This document shows positions 39,543-48,619 of a DNA stretch of 64,000 bases, in pieces. A program made the position numbers and the translations under genes. The notes beneath the pieces were generated by a model, which saw nothing but the letters and a program-made list of their open reading frames with translations, did no database searches and was not told where the DNA came from. Each line of letters opens with the position of its first letter. The first letter of the stretch is position 1. The stretch comes from Roseateles violae (GTDB taxonomy: Bacteria; Pseudomonadota; Gammaproteobacteria; Burkholderiales; Burkholderiaceae_C): the NCBI RefSeq assembly GCF_030410485.1, contig NZ_JAUHHC010000002.1:744001-808000 (forward strand). Reading direction: 5' to 3'.

Positions 39543-42365
39543 ATGAACAAGAAGAGCATGGACAAGGGATCGCCTGGCGCGCGTATGGCGAAGCAATGGC
39601 TGCGCCGGGGCGGCCGGGCCGCGATGCTGGCGACGGCGGCCGGCTTGCTGCTTGCGGCCTGCTCGGGCGAGTCCACGCAGACGCTGCTGGCCTCGGCGAA
39701 GAAGCATATCGAGGCCAAGGACAGCAAGGCGGCGGTGATCCAGCTGAAGAACGTCTTGCAGCAGGATCCGAAATCGGCCGAGGCGCGCTTTCTGCTTGGC
39801 AAGCTGCTGCTGGAAGGCGGTGACGGTGTCGGCGCCGAGGTCGAACTACAGAAGGCGCTGGACCAGGGCCATGACGCCGACGCGATTGCGCCGCTGCTGG
39901 CCAAGGCGCTGCTGATCTCGGGGCAGCCGGACAAGGTGCTGTCCAAGTTCGCCGATCGCAAGCTGCCACAGCCCAGGGCGCAGGCGGAATTGAGGCTGGT
40001 CATCGCCTCGGCCCAACTGGCCCAGGGCAAGCGTGAAGCGGCCATGGCCTCCGTTCAGGACGCGCTGCGCAGCGATGGCGGCAACGTCGAGGCGCGGCTG
40101 ATGCGCATCCGGTTGCTGGCAGCGGGCAATGATCTGGCTGGCGCCAAGGACTATCTGACCGAGTTGCTGGCGGCTGCACCGGAAAGCAGCGAGGCCTGGC
40201 AGCTGAAAGGCGATCTGTTGCTGATCGAGAAGGATCAGGACGGGGCGACTGCGGCCTATCGCGAGGCGCTGCAGCGCGACAAGGCCAATGTGTCCGCCCA
40301 CGGCGCGCTGATCGGCCTGCTGCTCGGCAACAAGGACAAGGCCGGTGCCGAGGCGCAGCTGAAGGCAATGCGCGAAGTGGCGCCGAACAATCCGCAGACC
40401 CGGCTCTACAAGGCGGTGATGGCGCTGGAAAACGGTGACGCGAAGGCCGCCATCGAGGAAACCCAGCAGCTGTTGAAGCGCTCGCCCAACGATCTGCGCG
40501 TGCTGCAGCTGGCCGGCTCGGCCGAGCTGCAGCGCGGCGGCCTGGTGCAGGCCGAGGCGCATTTCAGTAAGGCGGTGAAGCTGGCGCCGGAACTGGGCCG
40601 CGCACGGCTGCTGCTGGCCCAAACCTATCTGCGCATGGGCGAGCCGGCCAAGGTCGTCAAGCTGCTGCAGCCGATGACCGGCTCGAAGTCGACTTCGGCC
40701 GAAGCCAATGCGCTGACCGCGCAGGCCTTCCTGATGCAGGGTGATCCTGCTCGCGCCGAGGCGCATTTCGCCGCCGCTGCGCAACTGAATCCCAAGGACA
40801 CGCGCAGCCGCACCGCGCTGGCGCTGGCCCAGGTCAGCAAGGGCCATGCGGAGCAGGGGCTGGACGAGTTGAAGGCAATCTCGGCCGTGGACACCGGGCC
40901 GACCGCCGACCTGGCACTGATCAGCACCTATCTGCGCAAGAAGGACTACGAGCGTGCGCTGAAGGCGATCGACAAGCTGGAGAGCAAGCAGCCCGGCGTG
41001 GCGACGGCCTCCATCCTGCGCGGCCAGGTCGAATTGCAGCGCGGCCGGCGCGAGCAGGCTCGCGCGGCCTTCGAAGCGGCGCTGAAGATCGACTCGAACT
41101 CCTTCCCCGCCGGTTACAACCTGGCCTCGCTCGATATCAGCGAGGGCAAGCCCGAGCTGGCGCAGCAGCGCTTCGAGAAGATGATCGAGGCCGACGCCAA
41201 GAACATGCGTGCCTATATGGCGCTGCTGGCCTTGCGCGCTCAGCAAGGTGCGGGCAAGGACGAGCTGGTCGCGCTGGCGACGCGTGCCGTCAAGGCCAAT
41301 CCGACCGAGGTCATGCCGCGGCTGGCCCTGGTCAAGCTGCGCTTCGATGCCAAGGACATGAAGCCGGCCTTGGCGGCGGCGCAGGAGGGCGTCGCCGCCT
41401 TCCCCGATAACGCCGAGATGCTCGATCTGCTGGGCCAGATCCTCTACGTCAGCGGCGACGTCAACCAGGCGATCAGCACCTACAACAATCTGGCCGGGCT
41501 GCAGAGCAGTTCACCGCAGGCCCATCTGCGCCTGGGCGAGATCTATCTGGGCAAGAAGGACTATGCCAATGCGGCGCAGAGCTTCCGCAAGGCGCTGGTG
41601 TTGAAGCCGGAGCTGGTGCCCGCGCAACGCGGCCTGGCCTCGGCCGAGCTGGCGGCCGGTAGGAGCAAGGAGGCGATCACGGTCGCGCGCACGATGCAGG
41701 GCCAGCGCGGTAATGAGGCGCAGGGCCATCTGCTGGAGGGCGATATAGAAAGCAGCCAGAAGAACTGGAGCGCCGCGATCGCCGCTTATCGAACCGGCCT
41801 CGAGAAGAAGCCTTCGACCGAACTGGCAATCAAGCTGCACCGTGCCTTCACGGCCAGCGGCAAGCCGGATGAAGCTGCCAAATTCGAACAGGCCTGGCTG
41901 AAGCAGCATGCGCAGGACGTCGGCTTCGTCTTCTACCTCGGCGATGCGGCCCTGAACGCGGCCAGCTACGAGCAGGCGCTGAAGCGCTACCAGGCCGTGT
42001 TGCAGTTGCAGCCGGACAATGCCGCCGCGCTGAACAATGTGGCTTGGCTTCTGAACCGCGCGAAGCAACCGGGCGCGCAGGCCTATGCCGAGAAGGCTAT
42101 CAAGCTGGCACCGAAGGAGCCGGCCTTCATGGACACGCTGGCCGAAATCTATGCCAGCAACGGCCAAGCAGCCAAGGCGCTGGAGACCCAGAAGGCCGCC
42201 GTGGAGGCCGGGCCGGACAATGCGAACCACCGCCTGCGCCTGGCTCGCATGTACGTCGAAGCCGGCGACAAGGAGCAGGCGCGCAGCGAGCTGAACCGCC
42301 TCGCGGCCCTGGGCGACAAATTTGCCGGCCAGGCCGAGGTGAAAAGCATGCTGGCGAAGCTCTGA
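39543..42365 (+). CDS. prsT: PrsT, XrtA/PEP-CTERM-system TPR lipoprotein
   Basis: 940 residues. The lipoprotein signal ends ATAAGLLLAAC (Cys near residue 39), followed by more than 20 tetratricopeptide repeats to the C-terminus, for example AEARFLLGKLLLEGGDGVGAEVELQKAL (in part) and NNVAWLLNRAKQPGAQAYAEKAIKL. PrsT belongs to the PEP-CTERM TPR lipoprotein family and probably scaffolds protein or polymer export at the outer membrane. An in-frame GTG at 39537 overlaps the prsR stop and is an alternative start. A paralogue is encoded at 45726-48503 on the other strand. Confidence 0.93.
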   Translation: MNKKSMDKGSPGARMAKQWLRRGGRAAMLATAAGLLLAACSGESTQTLLASAKKHIEAKDSKAAVIQLKNVLQQDPKSAEARFLLGKLLLEGGDGVGAEVELQKALDQGHDADAIAPLLAKALLISGQPDKVLSKFADRKLPQPRAQAELRLVIASAQLAQGKREAAMASVQDALRSDGGNVEARLMRIRLLAAGNDLAGAKDYLTELLAAAPESSEAWQLKGDLLLIEKDQDGATAAYREALQRDKANVSAHGALIGLLLGNKDKAGAEAQLKAMREVAPNNPQTRLYKAVMALENGDAKAAIEETQQLLKRSPNDLRVLQLAGSAELQRGGLVQAEAHFSKAVKLAPELGRARLLLAQTYLRMGEPAKVVKLLQPMTGSKSTSAEANALTAQAFLMQGDPARAEAHFAAAAQLNPKDTRSRTALALAQVSKGHAEQGLDELKAISAVDTGPTADLALISTYLRKKDYERALKAIDKLESKQPGVATASILRGQVELQRGRREQARAAFEAALKIDSNSFPAGYNLASLDISEGKPELAQQRFEKMIEADAKNMRAYMALLALRAQQGAGKDELVALATRAVKANPTEVMPRLALVKLRFDAKDMKPALAAAQEGVAAFPDNAEMLDLLGQILYVSGDVNQAISTYNNLAGLQSSSPQAHLRLGEIYLGKKDYANAAQSFRKALVLKPELVPAQRGLASAELAAGRSKEAITVARTMQGQRGNEAQGHLLEGDIESSQKNWSAAIAAYRTGLEKKPSTELAIKLHRAFTASGKPDEAAKFEQAWLKQHAQDVGFVFYLGDAALNAASYEQALKRYQAVLQLQPDNAAALNNVAWLLNRAKQPGAQAYAEKAIKLAPKEPAFMDTLAEIYASNGQAAKALETQKAAVEAGPDNANHRLRLARMYVEAGDKEQARSELNRLAALGDKFAGQAEVKSMLAKL

Positions 42366-42390
42366 TTGGCCTTATATCGAAGGAAGCTCA

Positions 42391-43203
42391 GTGAACAGCA
42401 ATCGGAGCCGATGGCGCGTCGCGGCCAAGACCTGGACCAGGGCGCTGCAAGCGCTGACGACCGCGCTGCTTCTGCTTGCTGGCTTTCTGGCATCCCTGCC
42501 GGCGCGCGCCGATCTGGCCGACACGGTCGTCCGCCTGAAACCCTCGGTGGTCTTGGTCGGCACTTATGAGGCGACGGACAGCCCACGCTTCACGTTTCGA
42601 GGCACCGGTTTTGTGGTCGGATCGGGTAATCTGGCGGTCACCAACGCGCATGTGCTGCCCGAGCCCGGTGCCGCCGTGGCGGCCGGCAAACAGCTGATGG
42701 TGCGGACGTGGACGGCGCCGAACCAATGGAGCGAGCGCATTGCCAAGCAGGTATCCGTCGATCGCCTGCACGATCTGGCCGTCCTGAGCTTCGAGGGTCC
42801 GCCCGTCAACCCGCTCAAGCTGAGCAGTGGGGTGCCCCGCGAGGGCAGCGGCGTCGCCTTCATGGGCTTCCCGATCGGTGGCGCGCTGGGCTTTTCCCAT
42901 GTCACCCATCGCGCGACGATCTCGGCGCTGACCTCCGTGGCACTGCCGGCGCCAACGGCGGCCACCTTGAATTCCCGCAATATCTCGCAGCTGCGCGCCG
43001 GCGCCTTCAATCTGATGCAGCTCGATGGCACCGCCTATCCAGGCAATAGCGGCGGCCCGGTATTCGATATCGAGACCGGTGAGGTCCTCGGCGTCGTCAA
43101 TATGGTTCTGCTGAAGGGGACCAAGGAATCGGTGCTGGCCCAGCCCTCCGGTATCAGCTACGCGATCCCGGTCGAGGCGGTGGCACGGCTGCTGAATCCA
43201 TGA
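42391..43203 (+). CDS. Trypsin-like serine protease (exported)
   Basis: 270 residues with a long signal peptide (to about residue 41, LPARA). The chymotrypsin-fold triad is visible: His in VTNAHVLPEPG, Asp in RLHDLAVLSF and Ser in YPGNSGGPVFD. No PDZ domain follows, unlike DegP. A start codon GTG at 42391 has AAGGA upstream. It sits 25 bases after prsT on the same strand and is probably cotranscribed, so it may act in the periplasm on surface proteins of the system. The target is unknown. Confidence 0.88.
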   Translation: MNSNRSRWRVAAKTWTRALQALTTALLLLAGFLASLPARADLADTVVRLKPSVVLVGTYEATDSPRFTFRGTGFVVGSGNLAVTNAHVLPEPGAAVAAGKQLMVRTWTAPNQWSERIAKQVSVDRLHDLAVLSFEGPPVNPLKLSSGVPREGSGVAFMGFPIGGALGFSHVTHRATISALTSVALPAPTAATLNSRNISQLRAGAFNLMQLDGTAYPGNSGGPVFDIETGEVLGVVNMVLLKGTKESVLAQPSGISYAIPVEAVARLLNP

Positions 43204-43225
43204 GGCGCTTTGGCGCGATCCGCGG

Positions 43226-44425
43226 GTGAAAAAAAAGATACTGTTCGTCGCGGAAGCGGTTTCGCTGGCCCATGTCGCGCGGCCCAGCGTGTTAGCTCGC
43301 ATGCTCGATCGCGAGCGCTACGAGCTGGTCTTCGCGAGCAATGGACAGTACGCGCTGTGCACCGAAGGTCTCGATGCCGAGCGCTATGCAATCGACAGCA
43401 TTTCGGCCGCTACCTTCTTGCAGCGGCTGGCGGTCGGCGATCCGGTTTATACGGAGCGCGAGTTGGCCGAGTATGTCGAGGCCGATCTGCGCATGCTGAA
43501 GACGGTTCGGCCGGACGTGGTGATCGGGGACTTCCGACTCTCGCTGTCAATCGCGGCACGACTGAGCGGCGTTCATCTGATGTCGCTGTGCAATGCCTAT
43601 TGGAGCCCTTACGCCCGCGAGACGACGATGATGGCGCCCGATCTCCCAATGGCAAGGCTGCTCGGCTTTCCGCTGTTCGACCAGATCTTTCGGCTCGCCT
43701 GGCCGCTGGCCAGCCGGTATCACTGCCGCGCGATCAATAAGGTGCGGCAGCGCTACGGGCTCGGCAAGGTCGAGTCGCTGCGGCACTACTACTGTGATGG
43801 TGATACGGTGCTGTACGCGGATACCGAATCACTGGCACCGACGGTCGATCGACCGGCCTCTCATCACTACATCGGGCCAGTCGTCTGGTCACCCGATGTG
43901 GCGTTGCCTGCTTGGTGGGGAGCCGCGCTCGCCGATCCGCGGCCGCGTGTCTATATCAGTCTCGGCTCAACCGGTGCCGTCGATATGCTGCCTGCCATTA
44001 TTGAGGCTTGCGTTGCAGAGGATTTCGTCTGCCTCGTCGCAACCGCAGGCCGTGGTGCCTTCGGCTCAGACTCTCCGCAGGTCTTCTGTGCCTCCTTCCT
44101 GCCAGGTAATCTTGCTGCTGAGGCGGCGGACCTTGTGATTTGCAACGGCGGCAGTCCCAGCAGTCACCAAGCGCTGATGGCTGGCACCCCGGTTCTGAGC
44201 GTCTGCTCGAATCTCGATCAGGTCCTGAATATGGGCACGATAACGCGTGCTGGCGCGGGACTAATGATGCGTGCCAGTGAATTCAAATTCTCGCGGGCGC
44301 GTCTGGCGCTTTTAAGCCTAATCCAAACCGGCTTTCGGCAAGCCGCCCGGAAAATCCAGGAAGACTTCGAGGGTAACGATCCAGAGCGGGTCATTTCGTC
44401 TCTGCTTGATCGTGCACTCGGTTGA
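43226..44425 (+). CDS. GT1-type glycosyltransferase
   Basis: 399 residues with the GT-B fold of the UDP-glucuronosyl/MGT type: KKKILFVAEAVSLAHVARPSVLARML at the start (two blocks), VYISLGSTGAVDMLP near residue 236, and the donor-binding ICNGGSPSSHQALMAGTPVLSV near residue 308. It may add a sugar to the exopolysaccharide or to the PEP-CTERM protein encoded next door. The start is GTG at 43226. The last third is less GC-rich than its neighbours. It ends block one; a bidirectional terminator follows. Confidence 0.85.
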   Translation: MKKKILFVAEAVSLAHVARPSVLARMLDRERYELVFASNGQYALCTEGLDAERYAIDSISAATFLQRLAVGDPVYTERELAEYVEADLRMLKTVRPDVVIGDFRLSLSIAARLSGVHLMSLCNAYWSPYARETTMMAPDLPMARLLGFPLFDQIFRLAWPLASRYHCRAINKVRQRYGLGKVESLRHYYCDGDTVLYADTESLAPTVDRPASHHYIGPVVWSPDVALPAWWGAALADPRPRVYISLGSTGAVDMLPAIIEACVAEDFVCLVATAGRGAFGSDSPQVFCASFLPGNLAAEAADLVICNGGSPSSHQALMAGTPVLSVCSNLDQVLNMGTITRAGAGLMMRASEFKFSRARLALLSLIQTGFRQAARKIQEDFEGNDPERVISSLLDRALG

Positions 44426-44488
44426 ATCGCGCGCTGCTCGGCCAACCGTCGCGGTATGGGTATGTGAGCAAGAAAATTCAACAAAACA

Positions 44489-44512
44489 AAAGGACCCCGA
44501 AGGGTCCTTTTT
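44489..44512. terminator. Bidirectional terminator between the glycosyltransferase and PEP-CTERM genes
   Basis: Stem AAAGGACCC / GGGTCCTTT around loop CGAA (44489-44510), with TT to 44512 on the plus side and an A-rich tract upstream that gives a T tract on the minus strand. It serves both convergent transcripts. Confidence 0.88.
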
Positions 44513-44529
44513 GAGCTGCCGTAACTCAG

Positions 44530-45549
44530 TCAAGCTTGCTTGTTCTGACGGCGCTTTGCCGTGAAGCCCAAGCCAGCCAGTGCGATGCCCGCGAGCGCCA
44601 AGGCGCCAGGCTCTGGCACTGTATTCACCAGTCGGGTAATTGACGTCGAAGTTGTCACCGCCAGTGCCAGTGTGTAATTGCCCGCAGCCAAGCCAGAGAG
44701 ATTGATGCCAAAGTTCCCAAATCCGGCTGCGGCGGGGGAGCTGAAGTCTTGACCGTCAAATCCGGCCGATATGTTATCGTTCAGATCAAAAGCGTCGGCC
44801 GACTCAGTGCAGGCTCCAAAGGCAGCTGAGCAATCATTCGTGCCAGTTCCTTGAGGATTCCAGTTGATCTTCTGTCCGCTGCTGTTTGTCAGCGTAAAGG
44901 ACGCGGTCATGTCTGCTTGACTCGAGAAGAGGCCGGCAAGACCTTCGTTAATTGCGACTCGCATATCCGGATCGGCTTGGAAACTGAAGCTGAGTCCGCC
45001 ACCGGTGGTGGTGAAACTGATCGACATCACGGTATTGGATTGCTGCAGCGTACTTGCCGATGCCGCCCCGTTGCTTTTAAGCAGTGACTCGGCGATCTGA
45101 TTGAGGTGCGTCGGGCTAGCGGTGACAAGCTGAGCTGTATACAACACGCTGTCGGCGTTGCTGTAGGTGCCAGGACCAGTGCCCAAGAATGCGAAGTTGT
45201 TCTCCGCACGGTTGATGGTGGAGCCTGGGGCGTTTGCTACCAGCGCATCAAGGACATTTCCCGACCGGGCGACACCGCCGCAGTTGTTCCCCACGCCCGG
45301 AGCGCCCGGAACGCCTGCGCAGGCGTCGGTTTGAGTCGTCGAGACCGCGTTTAGCTCTCCCACGTTCTTTTCGTTGAACGTGAAATTGCTGACGTTAATG
45401 GTGGTGCCGGCGGCCGCCGTCAGCAAAACATTCTGAATCTCTACATGCGACAGGGAGTAAACATACGCATGGGCCGGAGCCGCGCCGAACAACGCAGCAC
45501 AAGCGGCCGACAGTGCAGACACTGCTTTCAGCTTTGCAAAGTGGGTCAT
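44530..45549 (-). CDS. PEP-CTERM surface protein (XrtA substrate)
   Basis: 339 residues. A signal peptide ends in AAPAHA (about residue 28). The mature protein is rich in Ser, Thr, Asn and Gly, with several cysteines in pairs (CAGVPG, NCGG, DCSAAFGAC) and an expected beta-rich fold. The C-terminus is a textbook sorting signal: VPEPGALALAGIALAGLGF followed by TAKRRQNK. XrtA would cut at PEP and transfer the protein to the cell envelope. It may belong to the EDSAP-1 family, which I cannot confirm. A sigma-54-type promoter lies at 45606-45621. Confidence 0.93.
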   Translation of the reverse strand: MTHFAKLKAVSALSAACAALFGAAPAHAYVYSLSHVEIQNVLLTAAAGTTINVSNFTFNEKNVGELNAVSTTQTDACAGVPGAPGVGNNCGGVARSGNVLDALVANAPGSTINRAENNFAFLGTGPGTYSNADSVLYTAQLVTASPTHLNQIAESLLKSNGAASASTLQQSNTVMSISFTTTGGGLSFSFQADPDMRVAINEGLAGLFSSQADMTASFTLTNSSGQKINWNPQGTGTNDCSAAFGACTESADAFDLNDNISAGFDGQDFSSPAAAGFGNFGINLSGLAAGNYTLALAVTTSTSITRLVNTVPEPGALALAGIALAGLGFTAKRRQNKQA

Positions 45550-45605
45550 GGTTAGATCCTTAGTGAAGCGATTGGCGGACATCGCCTTGGCGCTGACCCA
45601 GTTAA

Positions 45606-45621
45606 AGCAGAATGTGTGCCA
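45606..45621 (-). promoter_or_regulatory. Sigma-54-type promoter of the PEP-CTERM gene
   Basis: On the minus strand TGGCACACATTCTGCT gives a perfect -24 block (TGGCAC) and CTGC at -12 with the exact GG-N10-GC spacing. Transcription would start near 45595, about 45 bases before the ATG. A possible activator site, GTGTC-N9-GACAT, lies 60-80 bases further upstream (45683-45701). Confidence 0.72.
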
Positions 45622-45725
45622 GATCTCCAAGTCATTGATCGATAAGGAAATAACTGTCTCGCTATGGCTTGAATGGCATCGGGTGTCAAGAAAATCGACA
45701 TCTCTTGCCACGCTATTGGCTCGGG

Positions 45726-48503
45726 CTACAGGGCCTTCAGCATCCGTGTGACTTCCCCCTGTGCCGGGAACTTGTCGCCCAGTTTCTCGAGCGCCTTGAG
45801 CTCGGCTGCGGCACCTTGCTTGTCACCGGCCTGCAGTTGCAGCTTGGCCAGATTCAGATGAAGCATCTGGTCCTTCGAGTCGAGGCTGACGGCCTTCTTC
45901 TGGATTTCCAGAGCTTTGTCAATCTGACCTTCTGCGGCGAGCGCTTGTGCCAGCGTATCCATAAGCCCCGGGGTATCCGGCTGCAGCTTCAACGCCTTCT
46001 CGGCATAGGGTGCGGCGCCCTTCTTCTTTAGTCTGGCCATCACCCAGGCGGTGTTATTGAGCGCGCCTACGTTATTGGGCTGCAGGGCCAGCAGCGCACG
46101 GAAGTATTGCTCCGCCTTTTCATAATCGCCGGCAACCATCGTGACATTGCCAATATAGGCCAGGAATTCCACGTCCTTGGGGCGCTCCGATAGCCATGCG
46201 TCGGCCATTTTTCCCGCAGCCTCGGCCTGCTTGGCGCTCATGAGGGCGGCATGCAGCTTGACCGCGAAGTCGGTCCTGGGATTTTTCTTCAGGCCCTTGC
46301 GCAGGGCGGTGATGGCGCCTTCCATGTTGCGCAGCGAGACCTGAGCCGACGCCTCCATCTGATAGCCGACCAGATCGTTCGGCCGCTGCGTCTGAACCGT
46401 CTGTGCTATCACGATCGCATCGCGCTGGCGCCGGTCGGCCATCGCGATCGTGTAGAGATACTGCTGGATCGGAAGGTAGTCGGGGTACATCGCGAGCGCT
46501 TGTCGCAAGCTTTGCTCCGCTGCCGTCGGGTTGTTGTCGGCCAGATGGACGCCAGCGATGCGGACGGCGGCGCGGGTCGACTGCGGCTCCATGCTGCCGA
46601 GCTTCTTGAAGGAGAGCAGGGCCTGTTGGCCCTCGCCGGCCGCTTGCTGCGCGCGCCCGAGCGCGTCCAGCGCATCGGCCGAGTTCGGGAATGCGGCCAC
46701 CGTATCCTGTGCGACGCCTAGCGCCTGTTTCGGATCGGGCTTGTCAAGGTAGAGGTCCACCAGCAGAAGGCGGGGCTCCAGCGCTGCCGGGTTGTGCTTG
46801 ATCGCGGTCTCGAGAATTTTGGCAATCTCATTCTTCGGCGCCTTCTCCGCCGTGCGAATCTTTGCCAGGGCCAGCAGTGCCTCCAAATTCTTTGGGTCGA
46901 CGGCGAGGATCGCCTCGAAGCGTTTCCGGGCTTCGGCCGGTTTGCCGGCCTGAAGGTCGTAGCGGGCCAGCGTGATGACCGCCGGCACATAGGCCGGGTC
47001 GCGGGCAACGGCCTGCTCGAAGCCGGCCTTGGCCTTGGCGTCGTCCTTCTTCAGCGCGTAGATGCGGCCACGCAAATTCGGGGCGATCGGACCGTTGGGC
47101 TGCTTGGCCTCGAGCAGGTCGATGGCCTTCAGCGCGCGGTCCAGTTGCTGTCGGCGCATCAGCAGATCGATCAGGGCCAGATTGGCGCTGGTGCCGGGGT
47201 CGCTGGCCGCGATCTGCTGCAGCTCGGCGGCGGTCGCCTCGGCGGCGCTGGCGCCAGACTTGCGGTACTTTGCCAGCGTCAAGTGGGTTCGGTTCGCAGG
47301 ATTGCCGGGATCGAGCTGGACGGCCTTGCCGAAGCTGGCGATTGCCTGATCAACCTTGCCGGCGGCCAGGTAGGCCTCGCCGGCGAGCGCGTGGGTCGTC
47401 GGGTCGTCGTCCCCCTTGAGCAAGGGCTGCAGCGTGCTGAGTACCTTGGCCGGCTGCCCCAGCCGCAGCAGCGTCTGTGCCAGCTGGCGGCGTGCAGACG
47501 GCTGTTCGGGATTCAGCGACAGCGCCTTGCTCAGCGAGCGCTCGGCCTCGATCAGTGAGCCGTTGGCGAGCTGGATGGCACCGGCCAACTGCAAGGCTTG
47601 CGGGTTCTCAGGCATGTTCTTCAGCGCAAGCTCGATCTTCTCGAGCGCCGGCTTCAGCTTCTTCTCGGCGAAGGCCAGCTGTGCCTCGTAGAAGGCCGTC
47701 ATCGGATGATCAGGGTAGGTCTTGCGCAGCTCTGCGATCTGCTCGCCCGCCGTCTTCCAGTCTTTCTGACCCATTGCCAATGTGATCAGCCCGGAGCGCG
47801 CCTTCATATGGGTCGGATTCAGCTCCAGCGCCTTCCGAAAGGCCTCGCCGGCGGCCGCTGCATCCTGGCGAATCACGTAAAGGCTCTCGCCCTTCTGGAC
47901 CCAGGCATCGGCGTTCGATGGATCGACCGTAACGGCCTTGTCCAGCAGGGCCAAGGTGCTGTCGTAGTCATGTCGCTGGGCAGCGACCCGGGCCTTCAAC
48001 ATCAAGGTGGCCGGAAAGTCAGGCAGCGCGCGCGTGGCTGCATCAATCGCTGCCTGCGCCCTCTGGCCGTCGCCCGCCAGCGCATAGGCCGCGGCCAGCG
48101 AGGTCTTCAGATCGGCGATTGCTTTGGGATCGTTGAGCTCGACATCGGCGAGCTCGCTTATCAGCTTCTGATGCGGTTGGCTGGCCAGCAGCGCGCGGGC
48201 CAGGGCCGGCGTGGCCTCGTCCTTCGAATAACCGAGCTCGATCGCTTTGCGCAGCTCGATGGCGGCCAGTGCGGGCTCGCCATTGTCCAGCAAGGCTTTG
48301 CCGAAGAGATAGCGGGCATCGGCGAGATCGGGATTCTGTTTCAGCGTCACCTTCAGCTGGACCAGGGCGGTCTTCAACTGCTTGGACTCGATGCTGGCGC
48401 GCGCTTCCCGCAACTGCTCCTCGGCGCTTTTCTCGCCGCAGGCGCTCAGCAGGATCAGGGTGCCGGTCAGCGATGCGAGCAGGGGTCTGGAGAAGACGGT
48501 CAT
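45726..48503 (-). CDS. PrsT-like TPR lipoprotein, second copy
   Basis: 925 residues with a lipoprotein signal (MTVFSRPLLASLTGTLILLSAC, Cys22) and TPR units over the full length, such as ADARYLFGKALLDNGEPALAAIELRKAI (in part) and LNNTAWVMARLKKKGAAPYAEKAL. It is a clear paralogue of PrsT at 39543-42365: the same lengths between motifs and the same closing pattern of LGDKF followed by a short tail. It is encoded upstream of, and in the same direction as, the PEP-CTERM gene, so it could be a partner for that substrate. An in-frame ATG at 48539 is another possible start. Confidence 0.92.
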   Translation of the reverse strand: MTVFSRPLLASLTGTLILLSACGEKSAEEQLREARASIESKQLKTALVQLKVTLKQNPDLADARYLFGKALLDNGEPALAAIELRKAIELGYSKDEATPALARALLASQPHQKLISELADVELNDPKAIADLKTSLAAAYALAGDGQRAQAAIDAATRALPDFPATLMLKARVAAQRHDYDSTLALLDKAVTVDPSNADAWVQKGESLYVIRQDAAAAGEAFRKALELNPTHMKARSGLITLAMGQKDWKTAGEQIAELRKTYPDHPMTAFYEAQLAFAEKKLKPALEKIELALKNMPENPQALQLAGAIQLANGSLIEAERSLSKALSLNPEQPSARRQLAQTLLRLGQPAKVLSTLQPLLKGDDDPTTHALAGEAYLAAGKVDQAIASFGKAVQLDPGNPANRTHLTLAKYRKSGASAAEATAAELQQIAASDPGTSANLALIDLLMRRQQLDRALKAIDLLEAKQPNGPIAPNLRGRIYALKKDDAKAKAGFEQAVARDPAYVPAVITLARYDLQAGKPAEARKRFEAILAVDPKNLEALLALAKIRTAEKAPKNEIAKILETAIKHNPAALEPRLLLVDLYLDKPDPKQALGVAQDTVAAFPNSADALDALGRAQQAAGEGQQALLSFKKLGSMEPQSTRAAVRIAGVHLADNNPTAAEQSLRQALAMYPDYLPIQQYLYTIAMADRRQRDAIVIAQTVQTQRPNDLVGYQMEASAQVSLRNMEGAITALRKGLKKNPRTDFAVKLHAALMSAKQAEAAGKMADAWLSERPKDVEFLAYIGNVTMVAGDYEKAEQYFRALLALQPNNVGALNNTAWVMARLKKKGAAPYAEKALKLQPDTPGLMDTLAQALAAEGQIDKALEIQKKAVSLDSKDQMLHLNLAKLQLQAGDKQGAAAELKALEKLGDKFPAQGEVTRMLKAL

Positions 48504-48619
48504 GGATTCACCCAGGTGGAGGAGGGGATATCGTCGCATGACATGGTCGCCACGCGAGATCGGGTTGGGCCCGAGAAACTTTTGAATATCGCGCTCGGCG
48601 CACGACGATAACGCAGGAA

